NCBI GenBank assembly: GCA_023380675.1
Contig: JAMCRS010000173.1
Coordinates: 1 to 64,000 of the forward strand
Direction: 5' to 3'
Source: Chloroflexota bacterium
GTDB lineage: Bacteria > Chloroflexota > Anaerolineae > UBA4142
DNA: 64,000 nucleotides
Shown: positions 1 to 8,304 of the stretch, piece by piece
How the letters are laid out: each line of letters opens with the position of its first letter
Position numbering within the stretch: position 1 is the first letter of the stretch
Notes under the pieces: generated by a model
What the model saw: only the letters and a program-made list of their open reading frames with translations
The model's database searches: none
Told to the model about the DNA's origin: nothing
Translations under genes and position numbers: made by a program

Positions 1-708
1 GAAAGCCAGGCTTTCGTGAAAGACAAAAGGACCGCTCTGAAGGTGGTTGTTCGTAAGCGTGGGGATGGATCGGCCAAAGGAGTAACCGCGCGTGTTGCTT
101 ACAATTCGAACTTCTACACTGATTTTTGCGTTGGAGAAGGAGATAATATCGACCAAACGACACACACTTTGAAGAAAAACTATGCGGGTTACCCCCTGAA
201 TTTTGCATCGAGCGAAACCACCAAGACTATCTACTTCTTCAGCGACAATTTCGCCCCCGCGAACGTAACGTTTCAAGCTTCGGCTGAGATCGACTATCTG
301 AAAGCAATTCCTGAGATCGATGAGACCAATAGCACGACGCCATCCGGATTGATACTCGTCGGCGACACGGCTTGGTCGGGGACAGCGTATTCGCAACTCT
401 ACATTCACTATTTCCGAACGGATTGGGGCAGGACTCCGCTCGCGGTCTTCACTGGCTATTATCAGTACAGCAACGAGTTCGTCAAAGGCGTGTTTCCGGT
501 ATCTGAGCAGAACTTTACCCCAGGCAAGTCGGATTTTTGGTTCCGGAACACAGAAACCTCGCGAGGAAGCGACGGAAAGTTGGATACAAATGAATTGGGT
601 AACTGGGTGAAGGACACGTTCATAATTGCGCGCATTGATCATCCGGCCGCTGATCGTTCCATTGCCATCGTCCCCATCGGCTGGTTTTTCAACAACATCA
701 AAGAGTGA
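1..708 (+). CDS. Putative surface/exported protein, 3' part (5' end outside window)
   Basis: The reading frame is already open at base 1 and runs to a TGA at 706-708, so the N-terminus lies outside the window. A GTG at 16 could be called a start but has no ribosome-binding site and sits inside a continuous coding pattern. The roughly 235 visible residues are rich in Asn, Thr, Tyr and Phe, with alternating polar and aromatic residues typical of extracellular beta-rich domains. The opening stretch (ESQAFVKDKRTALKVVV) resembles the start of domains in adhesin-like secreted proteins. I do not recognise a catalytic motif. No downstream gene lies on the same strand, so any operon would extend upstream. 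Function unknown. Confidence 0.6.
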   Translation, partial: ESQAFVKDKRTALKVVVRKRGDGSAKGVTARVAYNSNFYTDFCVGEGDNIDQTTHTLKKNYAGYPLNFASSETTKTIYFFSDNFAPANVTFQASAEIDYLKAIPEIDETNSTTPSGLILVGDTAWSGTAYSQLYIHYFRTDWGRTPLAVFTGYYQYSNEFVKGVFPVSEQNFTPGKSDFWFRNTETSRGSDGKLDTNELGNWVKDTFIIARIDHPAADRSIAIVPIGWFFNNIKE

Positions 709-1180
709 GACCGACTGAGGAGCGCTCTGGGAGTAGCCTATCCTGGAACTCCGGAGTTGGTGATTTCAGAGGCTCGGACGTCGGCCGATTGTGGAAAGGC
801 TCATGCGACCCAGCATGTTACAAGCTAAGCCCCCCCGGGATTATTCCAGCATTATGTAGCAGACGGCGCTTTCGAGCGCTTGCGCGGGTACCGGAATTTT
901 GGTAATCTCCAGGCGTGAAAACTCTAGGACAACCGTGCAATTGTTACTCCGGTCTTTTGACAGCCTAATATGTGACACGTGCTTGGAGTGTCGGCATTGC
1001 TTGAAAGGCGGCGAGATCAAGAGCCAGCGCAATGTGCCAATTGTAACAGGTTGATGACCGTCAACCTCGGACCCGCTTATCTGTGGAATGAACGATACCC
1101 TGCGGTTCGCTGAAGGATTGTCACTCTACTTGCGAGTCCCAGGCACACTCGCGATGCGGTCCACGTCAACATGCTGCTTA
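709..1180. other. Intergenic region, no supported gene
   Basis: About 470 bases separate the 3' ends of two converging genes. The short open frames here have non-protein-like composition and no ribosome-binding sites. I see no tRNA, no clear promoter pair and no strong terminator hairpin. Confidence 0.5.
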
Positions 1181-2363
1181 CTACGGATTCATTCGGCTTG
1201 CCAAATCGCGCAGCGCTTCCATTTGTTCTGGGGTGAAGGTAATGGCGGTTCCGCACACTTCTCCCTCTACAAGTTTCGCGTTGACAATTCTCAGAAAATC
1301 ATCGAGCGACAGTGTTGCCGCGATGAAATCAGTCGAGTTAAAAACTCCGGGAAATGTGCTACGCGTAATTGTCGTAGGAAACTGGAGTCGTGTTTTTTGA
1401 TCTAGCAGCAACGCGACATCGTGACAAGAGTAGTACTGGGAATACCATATCAACGTGGTTAGGAAGAAACTCACAAATTGTGGAGGGGTTGGTATCGTGC
1501 CTGCGTATGCATAACCCACAAAGAGGTTGCTGGGTTCTCTTTTCCATTTGCCGGGTTCGGCCTCGGGGAACAGCAGGACCGTAGTAATGTCTTTTATTCG
1601 ATCATATTCCACTTAAATTCGAAAACTGTGCCGATAGGTCCTACGAGGTGGAATTCCGGTCCGATTCGCTGCCGTTTCAGTTGCCTGGACTGTCGGCGTA
1701 GGTCTTGCAATTGGGCTCTGCGTCGGTGTCGGGAGAGACGGAATCGTCACCTGCAAACTGTAGCCCACTGCCCCGGTTTCTGGCACCACATCAATAAAGT
1801 AATCTTGTGTCGTGGGCAAGGGACCGCGCCAGTCGGCTGCACCCGCGCCTTCGGGAAGTAGCTCAGTCCCATCTGCGCCATAGATGACAAGCACAGCTCG
1901 TCCACCCGTCCGCACAGTGAGGCTGGCCGTCATCATCTGTCCCTCCATCGCCGCGAGTACCCAGTGGTCTGTATCAACTGCACCCGTGGTGCCCTGCACC
2001 GTGGCCGAGATTCCACCTCGCGTGAACGAAATGCGCTTGACAGCCAGTGCGGAAGGTGTGGGTGTGACTGTCCATGATGGCGCTGACGTCCCCTGCGGGG
2101 TAGTCATCGCGACTCGGATATTGGTACTCGTTGGCGCTCGCGGTCTGTGTCGCAAAGATGTTTTGTGCAATTCTTGTTTCGGTTGCCCTCATGTCTGAAG
2201 GTGGTGGCATCGCCTGCTCAACGACTCGTGTGGAAGAGGACATAGAGACCCCATAAAGTTGCAACAGGTTCACGATCACCAAGCCCGACAAACAGAGCAA
2301 CGCCAGAGCCAGTACACACAAAACCCCGATGATTGTCCATTGTCTTGTTGTCATTGGTGCCAT
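1181..2363 (-). pseudogene. Membrane-anchored exported protein with PPC-like domain, interrupted by apparent frameshifts
   Basis: Three minus-strand frames must be joined to read one plausible protein. The first begins at the ATG ending at 2363 (MAPMTTRQW) and gives a single membrane segment (WTIIGVLCVLALALLCLSG) followed by a Thr/Ala/Gln stretch. Around 2100-2140 sense moves to a second frame with a TP-rich linker and a domain resembling bacterial pre-peptidase C-terminal domains (GGRAVLVIYGADGTEL). Near 1655-1670 it moves briefly to a third frame (IGPEFHLVGPIGTVFEF). It then returns to the second frame at about 1612 for a C-terminal domain ending LTPEQ-like (FTPEQMEALRDLASRM). A TAA at 1613-1615 separates the two parts of the second frame. 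Either the gene is decaying or the assembly carries indel errors. An alternative is two adjacent genes, the second starting at the GTG ending at 1612. Confidence 0.55.
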
Positions 2364-2385
2364 CAAATCCGGAGAGCAGATTTCG

Positions 2386-2502
2386 AAAACAAAAACGCCC
2401 ACGCTGCTTGACGCAGTGCGGGCGATTGACGCATACTGACTTCCGCCGATGCGTCGTGCATACACTCGGTCATTGCCCCGAGTGTTATCAGCATCGCGAG
2501 GC
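2386..2502 (-). ncRNA. Candidate structured leader RNA or small RNA ending in a terminator
   Basis: Downstream of a good minus-strand promoter lie three consecutive hairpins. The first has ACACTCGG arms at 2462-2469 and 2478-2485 with an 8-base loop. The second has GACGCAT arms at 2428-2434 and 2449-2455. The third (2396-2424) has 12-base arms with one mismatch and one wobble, followed on the minus strand by TTTTTGTTTT, a classical intrinsic terminator. The exported-protein gene starts only 23 bases further on, so this could be an attenuator or riboswitch-type leader, or a separate small RNA of about 115 nt. It matches no RNA class that I can recall. Confidence 0.45.
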
Positions 2503-2508
2503 ACTTCT

Positions 2509-2537
2509 ATTCTATAGCTGTATAACAGAACGTGCAA
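2509..2537 (-). promoter_or_regulatory. Sigma70-type promoter for the candidate RNA
   Basis: On the minus strand TTGCAC (2532-2537) and TAGAAT (2509-2514) are separated by exactly 17 bases. Transcription would start near 2502, just before the first hairpin of the candidate RNA. Confidence 0.55.
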
Positions 2538-2772
2538 ATTCACGCGGCAAGTGCTGTCTCTTGCACCGCTGCGGCACATGCCAGGTATAGGCGCGCCCGA
2601 ATAACAACGTCGGGTATGTGCTCAGGCTTGCGGCTCGGTGGGTTCGCGATGCAGGACATGAGTCTGGTATCGGTCTCCTCAATGTTGCGAGGCTCGGGTA
2701 TCGCCCGAAGCGGCAGCAGACTCTGGCTTGGGCATTTGAAGTGCCGCCCGGATCGCTTCCAGATCAGCGGCG

Positions 2773-3003
2773 TTACCGGTTTAACAACCTTAGCACTACA
2801 TTCAGCACTATCGTGAGCACGATGCTCAGGATGATCGAGGTGACGATGGGGAAAAAGCAGGAGATGTTGCCGGTCTGAATGGTAATGTCCCCCGGAAGAC
2901 GGCCAAGGCCGAGACCCGGCAGCCGGCTGATGAGCAAGAGGATGCCCCCGATAACGACGATCAAGACGCCAAACAAGATCAGCATCCGACCCATGTCTTC
3001 CAT
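2773..3003 (-). CDS. DUF2905 family small membrane protein
   Basis: A 76-residue protein with two membrane segments (residues about 5-25 and 45-70) around a short loop carrying GLGRLPGDI, the hallmark of DUF2905. Members are 60-80 residues long and of unknown function, and in many bacteria they lie near ruvB, as here. I chose the ATG ending at 3003 because AAGGA lies about 10 bases upstream and the family normally starts here. The longer frame to 3045 adds a non-conserved, Arg/Ser-rich tail. The gene is about 140 bases after the glycosyltransferase gene on the same strand and may be co-transcribed with ruvB. Confidence 0.8.
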   Translation of the reverse strand: MEDMGRMLILFGVLIVVIGGILLLISRLPGLGLGRLPGDITIQTGNISCFFPIVTSIILSIVLTIVLNVVLRLLNR

Positions 3004-3017
3004 GATGCACGTTCCTT

Positions 3018-3145
3018 CAGACGACAGACGACGGATGACAGACAACAGACGATAGACCGTCTGGAGTTGGTCGCGCGGCGCGGGAAAGCCGTCGTGCGGA
3101 CTTGCTGTTATCTGTAGTCTGTGGTCTGTTGTCTATTATCTACTC
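3018..3145. repeat. Low-complexity GACAGAC/GTCTGTT inverted stretch
   Basis: The gap between the glycosyltransferase stop and DUF2905 holds degenerate GACGACAGAC-like units on one side (3018-3057) and their complement GTCTGTTGTCT on the other (about 3118-3135). They could fold back on each other in the transcript. There is no T-run, so it is not a standard terminator. Confidence 0.35.
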
Positions 3146-4992
3146 TACGGCTTCCTCACGTAAAGCGTCAAGAATTTGCTCAACTCCGGGTTGTCCGTCC
3201 AGGTGACGGGCGCGCGTTCGTACTCTTTCACGCTGTCGAGCAGTGTTCCATAAATGATAACGTAGGTCGGCGCCCGTCCGACGACGTAGCCGAGGTCGAA
3301 TTTCTCGTGCCCGGGCGTGCCCTGTCCCAGGGTGGAGACGGGAAGGCGGCCGATGTGCAGGTCGTTGATGCCGAACATGTCGATCGCGGGCAAGCCGGAA
3401 AAGTAGGGGACCTGACCGGCCGCGTCGACCGCGATCAGTGTGCCGGGCGGCGTATGCGCCTTGAGCCAGCGGCCCATGGTGATGCGCGCCTCCGTCGCCG
3501 TTGCCGCGTCAAATCCCTTGATGAAAATTCCGTATTCGCCGTTCCAGGAGGAAAAGACAAAGAGGAATGCCGCGATCGCGACGGTGAGCACGCCGGAGGC
3601 AATTGGGAGAATTCCGTGCATCCTTGCTCGGCCCCGCTGGGTTCCTTCGTGTTCCGGCCGGGGTCGCGTGGTCCAGCGACCTTCGTAGTTACGAATCTTG
3701 TCCACAAGCCCATTCCACATATCCACAAGGCCGGTGGAGAAGAGGAGATAAAAGAATGGGAGGAGAGGCATAAAGAACCGGCCGACCGACCAGTCTCCGC
3801 CAACGTAGACGATATAGGCGGCATAGACGACGATGATGCCGGTGAAATAGGTCGACCAAAAGAGGCGGGCGAGGCTGGGTGCTTCAGGAGAATACCCGCT
3901 CACGGATGGACTGTTATTGCGAGCGGAGCGTCCCGGTGGGTCCCACGGGCGCAATCTCACCCGCCGCATAACAGAGGCCATTTCGAGCGAGTGAGATTGC
4001 TTCGGGGCATAGCTCGCCCCTCGCAATGACGCCTCGCCCGGCCGTTCTGTTCTTAATTGCAAGGGATAGGACGCGTCCTGTCCCTCCGCCCCGCCCGTGG
4101 ATGGAGAAACTAGCGATTCGCGTATTTGCCGGAGTGGGTTGACCAGCGCGGCGAGGGGCGGCAGGAGGATGAGCCAGCCCATGTGGACGCGCACAAACTG
4201 GCTCAGGTGGTTCCAGCCTCGTTCGAGCTGGGCCTCCGGCCCCGTCGGAGCCACCTTGGCATAGAAAGAGTTGGGGAAGAAGGAGTGATAGTATCGCCAG
4301 CGGCCGAGCCAGTAGGGGACAAACAGGGCGCCAAAGAGGAAAACGCGGCCAAAATCGCGCGGGACCGCGAGCCGGCGCTCGGCCAGAATCCGCCAGGCGA
4401 GCTGGTGGGCGACGGTGATCGCGAACACCATCAAGCCTTCGGGCCGCGTCATCGCCGCGAGTGCAAAGAAAATTCCGCTGTACGGCCAGACGTTCGAGCG
4501 CTGCTCATAGATATAGAGCACAGCGCCGGCGAAAATCAGAAAGGAAAAGAGAGCCGTTTCGAGGCCGCCGACCGCCCACAAGGCAAAGGTGCCGTCCACC
4601 GCAAGCCAGAGCGCGGCGAGGAGACCTGCGCCGCGCAGCTTTTGAGAGACTCCAAAGCGGGCGACGAGCCACAGCACCGCGAGGGCGAAGAGCGCGCCGA
4701 GCAGGATGCTCAGCCGACCTACGTCGGCGCCCGCGCCCTCCAAGGGAATCATGAGCGCGGTCCAGAGAAAGTTCGTGAAACCTTCCACGCGCTCGCCAGG
4801 ATTAAAGACGAGCCCATGGCCGAGGATGGCGTTCTGGGCGTAACGGAACGAGATATAGGCATCGTCTACGGGATCGCCGCCGAGCGCGTGGACGTAGAAC
4901 AGGCCGTGGGCGATCAGGAGGCAGGCGCTGAGGGCGAGTGGGAGAAGAAAACGGCGCAAGTGAACGGAGCGTGCCGCGTGAGACGCAGTCAT
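3145..4992 (-). CDS. Multi-pass membrane glycosyltransferase-like protein (AftB-like)
   Basis: A 615-residue integral membrane protein with about ten hydrophobic segments. After the first membrane segment it carries [12 protein letters not shown] and then [12 protein letters not shown], the signature of the AftB-like GT-C families that use lipid-linked sugar donors. The Asp pair is the expected catalytic/metal position by analogy. The C-terminal soluble part (from about residue 500) contains a second conserved block around [20 protein letters not shown]. Its ATG overlaps the ruvB stop (ATGA, 4989-4992), so the two are translationally coupled. Residues of about 285-375 are unusual: a Ser/Arg/Pro-rich insert containing a translated copy of a dispersed DNA repeat (3916-4027). 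The sugar substrate is unknown. Confidence 0.75.
   Translation of the reverse strand: MTASHAARSVHLRRFLLPLALSACLLIAHGLFYVHALGGDPVDDAYISFRYAQNAILGHGLVFNPGERVEGFTNFLWTALMIPLEGAGADVGRLSILLGALFALAVLWLVARFGVSQKLRGAGLLAALWLAVDGTFALWAVGGLETALFSFLIFAGAVLYIYEQRSNVWPYSGIFFALAAMTRPEGLMVFAITVAHQLAWRILAERRLAVPRDFGRVFLFGALFVPYWLGRWRYYHSFFPNSFYAKVAPTGPEAQLERGWNHLSQFVRVHMGWLILLPPLAALVNPLRQIRESLVSPSTGGAEGQDASYPLQLRTERPGEASLRGASYAPKQSHSLEMASVMRRVRLRPWDPPGRSARNNSPSVSGYSPEAPSLARLFWSTYFTGIIVVYAAYIVYVGGDWSVGRFFMPLLPFFYLLFSTGLVDMWNGLVDKIRNYEGRWTTRPRPEHEGTQRGRARMHGILPIASGVLTVAIAAFLFVFSSWNGEYGIFIKGFDAATATEARITMGRWLKAHTPPGTLIAVDAAGQVPYFSGLPAIDMFGINDLHIGRLPVSTLGQGTPGHEKFDLGYVVGRAPTYVIIYGTLLDSVKEYERAPVTWTDNPELSKFLTLYVRKP
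3916..4027. repeat. TCATTGCGAG-type dispersed palindromic repeat inside a gene
   Basis: This 112-base element starts ATTGCGAG and ends CTCGCAAT (terminal inverted repeats) and contains GATTGCTTCGGGGC. It matches intergenic elements at 9450-9490 and 10723-10822. It lies inside the membrane glycosyltransferase gene without breaking its frame. Confidence 0.75.
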
Positions 4993-6065
4993 TCCACCTT
5001 GTCGTTGTGGACCATACCTGGCAGCTCCGGCTGAGAGCGGTTCAAGCCAGTTTGATCAGGATACTTTAGCCCAAGATGCTCGTAGGCGCCGCGGGTGGCC
5101 ACGCGGCCGCGCGGGGTGCGGTCCAAAAAGCCGAGTTGGAGCAGGTAGGGCTCGTAAACGTCCATGATCGTATCGGACTCTTCGCTGATGGAGGCCGCAA
5201 TCGTATCGAGGCCGACGGGGCCGCCGCCGAATTTCTGAATGATCGAGTGGAGCACTTTCCGGTCGATGTCGTCCAGACCGAGTGCATCTACTTCGAGCTT
5301 GGCGAGCGCCTCGCGTGCCACGGCCGCCGTAATCTCGCCGTTCGCGCGGACCTGAGCGTAATCCCGCACCCGCTTGAGCAACCGGTTCGCGACGCGCGGC
5401 GTCCCGCGCGCCCGGCGGGCAATCTCGCCCACCCCTTCTTCGTCAATCGGCACGTTCAGGATACCGGCCGAGCGCCGCACGATCTCCTCCATGGCTTTCA
5501 GGTCGTAAAAGTCGAGCCGGTACACGGCGCCAAAACGGTCGCGCAATGGTGCGGAGAGCATCGCAAAGCGGGTGGTCGCGCCGATGAGAGTAAAGTGCGG
5601 CAAGGGGAGGCGAATGCTGCGGGCGCTCGGCCCCTTGCCGACGATGAGGTCGAGCGTAAAGTCCTCCATCGCCGGGTACAAGACTTCCTCGACTGCCCGG
5701 TTGAGCCGGTGGACTTCGTCCACAAACAGGACATCGCCGGGGTGCAGGTTCGTGAGAATCGCGGCGAGGTCGCCCGGGCGCTCGATGGCCGGTCCCGAAG
5801 TCGTCTTGATCGAGACCTGCATCTCGTGGGCAATTATGGTCGCGAGTGTCGTCTTGCCCAGCCCGGGTGGGCCGTAAAGGAGGACGTGGTCAATGGCTTC
5901 GCCGCGTCCTTTGGCCGCCTCAATCAAAATGGCCAGGTTGTCCTTGACCTTGTGCTGACCGATGTATTCGGTGAGACGCTTGGGCCGCAGACTCAAATCG
6001 AGAGAGTTATCTTCGTCTTTTCGTGTAGGTGATACAACCCTGTCCGTCATTCCGTCATCCGTCAT
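4989..6065 (-). CDS. ruvB: Holliday junction branch migration helicase RuvB
   Basis: A 358-residue AAA+ ATPase that drives branch migration of Holliday junctions as a hexamer with RuvA. Visible motifs are Walker [10 protein letters not shown], Walker [12 protein letters not shown], sensor 1 with arginine finger ([19 protein letters not shown]), and the C-terminal winged helix ([12 protein letters not shown], then [17 protein letters not shown]). Length is normal for the family. The start is either the ATG ending at 6065 or an in-frame ATG ending at 6050, because short GTCATCC/GTCATTCC repeats make up the first codons. It heads an operon with the glycosyltransferase (4-base stop/start overlap). 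ruvA and ruvC are not in this window. Confidence 0.97.
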   Translation of the reverse strand: MTDDGMTDRVVSPTRKDEDNSLDLSLRPKRLTEYIGQHKVKDNLAILIEAAKGRGEAIDHVLLYGPPGLGKTTLATIIAHEMQVSIKTTSGPAIERPGDLAAILTNLHPGDVLFVDEVHRLNRAVEEVLYPAMEDFTLDLIVGKGPSARSIRLPLPHFTLIGATTRFAMLSAPLRDRFGAVYRLDFYDLKAMEEIVRRSAGILNVPIDEEGVGEIARRARGTPRVANRLLKRVRDYAQVRANGEITAAVAREALAKLEVDALGLDDIDRKVLHSIIQKFGGGPVGLDTIAASISEESDTIMDVYEPYLLQLGFLDRTPRGRVATRGAYEHLGLKYPDQTGLNRSQPELPGMVHNDKVE

Positions 6066-6090
6066 TCCGTCCTCAATTCTAGCTCACGCC

Positions 6091-6119
6091 ATTATATCCG
6101 GATTAGCACACAAGTTCAA
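6091..6119 (-). promoter_or_regulatory. Promoter of ruvB
   Basis: Minus-strand TTGAAC (6114-6119) and TATAAT (6091-6096) are 17 bases apart. The start point would be near 6084, giving a leader of about 20 bases before the ruvB ATG. Confidence 0.65.
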
Positions 6120-6158
6120 CTCGCGGGCCTTGCGCCCGCCGGGGGAGTTATTCGGGTG

Positions 6159-6235
6159 TGGGAGGTTGGGGCGCCAAAGGCGCCCCAACCTCCCATGATT
6201 CTTTCTCACCCCGCTCCCCTACGAGGGGAGCGGGG
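6159..6235. repeat. Two-hairpin dispersed element, copy 1
   Basis: A perfect 17-bp stem with AAA loop (6159-6175 / 6179-6195, apex GGCGCC-AAA-GGCGCC) is followed 13 bases later by a 12-bp stem (6209-6220 / 6224-6235, CCCCGCTCCCCT arm). The same two-part design recurs at 19083-19195 and 25910-25985. It occupies the gap between the divergent ruvB and aldehyde dehydrogenase promoters. Confidence 0.75.
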
Positions 6236-6311
6236 GGCAGGGGTAAGGGGAGAGCGGAGGCAATGGTCGGGGGCGAAATGTAACCCTGACGTGTACTACT
6301 TGTCCGATGCA

Positions 6312-6340
6312 TTGACACGCTGTGTGAAAGAGGATACAAT
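6312..6340 (+). promoter_or_regulatory. Promoter of the P5C/aldehyde dehydrogenase gene
   Basis: TTGACA (6312-6317) and TACAAT (6335-6340) are separated by 17 bases, a near-consensus housekeeping promoter. The gene starts at 6411 after the strong ribosome-binding site GGAGGAATC. Confidence 0.75.
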
Positions 6341-6410
6341 CGCAAGTGGCAAGTCAAAAGGCCAAGTCGTGCAGGTTGTTTGCGTTTAGAGTAGGAGTCA
6401 GGGAGGAATC

Positions 6411-8111
6411 ATGAAAATGGCCAGGACCAGGAAATCAGGCCGCCGGGACGGAAAAAGCGCGGCGGTAAAGGGCAAGCGGACGCGTACCACGCGAGTCGCC
6501 CGGGCGCCCCGGGCCGCACGGTCCGAGCGTAAGCCCGCCTCGAAACTCCCGCGGATTACGTATGCCACCCTCACGGTCACTCCGGAGGACGATCGGAGCT
6601 ACGACGCGGCGGTTCAGCAGGTGCGCCAGGAGATGGGCAAGCACTTTGCCAATTTCATCAACGGCGAGGCCTGCCCGCCGACGAGCGGCGAGATGGCGCA
6701 TCCCAGCCCGGTAGATACGCGCATGATCGTAAGCTACTTTCCCCGCGGGACGCGCGAGGACGCCCGGGCAGCCATCAAGGCCGCCCGCGAGGCTTACCGA
6801 GAGTGGAGTTCCATGGACTATCGCGATCGGATCGCGATTCTGCGGCGGGCTGCCGATTTGATGATCGAGCGGCGGTTCGACCTGTCCGCGTGGATGGCGT
6901 ACGAGGTCGGCAAGAACCGCGCCGAGAGCCTCGCCGAAGTGAATGAGGCGGCCGAACTGATCCGCTATTACAGCGAGCAGATGGAACGGCACCAGGGGTT
7001 TACGCAAGCGATGGAGTCGCCGGGGCCCGGCCAGGAAACGATGAGCGTGCTGCGTCCCTACGGGGTCTGGGCCGTCATTTCGCCCTGGAATTTCCCCATG
7101 GCGCTCGCCACCGGAATGAGCGCCGGCGCACTCGTCGCGGGTAATACGGTGGTCTTCAAACCGGCGAGCGATTCACCCGTGGTAGGGCACGAAATTTACC
7201 GGGCTTTTGCGGATGCCGGCATCCCCCGCGGGGTCTATAACCTGGTCGTCGGCCCCGGCTCGGCCGTTGGCGCCGAGCTGCAGGAGAACCCGGGCGTGGA
7301 CGGTCTCATCTTCACCGGCTCTTACGACGTCGGCATGCAGATCTATCACCATTTCGCCCGGAATTACCCCAAGCCGGTGATTACCGAAATGGGCGGCAAG
7401 AACCCCGCCATCGTCACCGCCCACGCGAATTTGGAAGAGGCGGCCGAAGGGGTCGCCCGCGCCGCGTTCGGGTTTGACGGGCAAAAGTGCAGCGCCTGTT
7501 CGCGCGTGTACGTCGAGGAGAACGTCAAGGACGCGTTTCTCGAATTGCTCGCGAAATTTACCCGCGAGCGCGTCAAGGTCGGCGATCCCACCCTCAAGGA
7601 AACGTTCATGGGGCCGGTGATCACCAAAGGCGCGCTGGACACATATCTGCGCGCGGCCGAGGATGCCCGGCGGGATGGCGGGCGCTTGGTGCTCGGTGGG
7701 AATCAAATCACCGAAGGGGATTTCAAGTACGGATATTACGTCGAGCCGACGATTGTCGAGGGCCTGCCCAAGACTCATCGGCTCTTTAAGGAAGAGTTGT
7801 TCGTTCCGTTCCTGGTGGTCGCCGGAGTCCAATCCCTTGACGAGGCGCTGTACCGGGCCAACGAGTCCGATTACGGCTTGTGCGCCGGCATCTACAGCCG
7901 CGACCCGCATCAAGTCGAGACCTTTTTCAACAGTATCGAAGCGGGCGTGACATACTCGAACCGCCGCGGTGGGGCGACGACGGGCGCATGGCCGGGAGTC
8001 AACTCATTCGGCGGATGGAAAGGGAGCGGCTCGAGCGGCAAGAGCGGCCTCGGTCCCTACTATGTGCAACAGTTCATGCGCGAGCAGAGCCGTTGGATTG
8101 TAAAGGGCTAG
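6411..8111 (+). CDS. pruA: L-glutamate gamma-semialdehyde (P5C) dehydrogenase-like aldehyde dehydrogenase
   Basis: A 566-residue NAD(P)-dependent aldehyde dehydrogenase. The catalytic Glu lies in [10 protein letters not shown] and the catalytic Cys in GQKCSACSR (about residue 360). That Cys context and the C-terminal [14 protein letters not shown] block are typical of 1-pyrroline-5-carboxylate dehydrogenases, the second step of proline breakdown to glutamate. The first 45 or so residues are a Lys/Arg-rich tail not found in most family members. The ATG at 6411 follows GGAGGAATC. The gene is monocistronic, with its own promoter and a hairpin just after the stop. No proline dehydrogenase is nearby, so another aldehyde substrate is possible. 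Confidence 0.85.
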   Translation: MKMARTRKSGRRDGKSAAVKGKRTRTTRVARAPRAARSERKPASKLPRITYATLTVTPEDDRSYDAAVQQVRQEMGKHFANFINGEACPPTSGEMAHPSPVDTRMIVSYFPRGTREDARAAIKAAREAYREWSSMDYRDRIAILRRAADLMIERRFDLSAWMAYEVGKNRAESLAEVNEAAELIRYYSEQMERHQGFTQAMESPGPGQETMSVLRPYGVWAVISPWNFPMALATGMSAGALVAGNTVVFKPASDSPVVGHEIYRAFADAGIPRGVYNLVVGPGSAVGAELQENPGVDGLIFTGSYDVGMQIYHHFARNYPKPVITEMGGKNPAIVTAHANLEEAAEGVARAAFGFDGQKCSACSRVYVEENVKDAFLELLAKFTRERVKVGDPTLKETFMGPVITKGALDTYLRAAEDARRDGGRLVLGGNQITEGDFKYGYYVEPTIVEGLPKTHRLFKEELFVPFLVVAGVQSLDEALYRANESDYGLCAGIYSRDPHQVETFFNSIEAGVTYSNRRGGATTGAWPGVNSFGGWKGSGSSGKSGLGPYYVQQFMREQSRWIVKG

Positions 8112-8143
8112 AGACTGGAAATCATTTCGACGGCATCAATCAT

Positions 8144-8170
8144 GGGAGCCGCGGCAAGTCCGCGGCTCCC
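8144..8170 (+). terminator. Hairpin after the aldehyde dehydrogenase gene
   Basis: A perfect 11-bp stem (GGGAGCCGCGG / CCGCGGCTCCC) with a 5-base loop lies 32 bases after the stop codon. The T-rich tract CTCCTTTTCTT begins about ten bases later, so terminator activity is likely but not textbook. Confidence 0.5.
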
Positions 8171-8210
8171 AGCTTGCATCTCCTTTTCTTATTGCTTCAT
8201 CCTTCACAGA

Positions 8211-8232
8211 CGCCCACAAGGGGCTATGCTAC
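8211..8232. repeat. CGCCCACAAGGGGCTA repeat, copy 1
   Basis: CGCCCACAAGGGGCTATGCTAC here matches 20505-20526 at 21 of 22 bases. Both copies lie downstream of gene ends and lead into low-complexity pyrimidine-rich DNA (here with GGCTCATTGG/GGCCAATTGG units). Confidence 0.5.
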
Positions 8233-8304
8233 ACGGACTCCGGCCCCCCGCTCCCCTGCTCTCCCTTGGCTCATTGGCGGATTGGCCAATTGGCTCATTG
8301 ACCC

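Noticed and set aside
1088..1405. A 105-codon plus-strand frame
   Set aside because: It overlaps the better-supported minus-strand domain at 1181-1612 and has Cys/Arg-rich shadow composition.
2462..2500. Hammerhead ribozyme core, because CTGAT precedes a hairpin
   Set aside because: The required CTGATGA and GAAA elements are not both present.
2540..3010. A 156-codon minus-strand frame overlapping DUF2905
   Set aside because: His/Arg-rich, non-protein-like; the DUF2905 frame explains the region.
5076..6032. A 318-codon plus-strand frame opposite ruvB
   Set aside because: Shadow of ruvB, no recognisable motifs.
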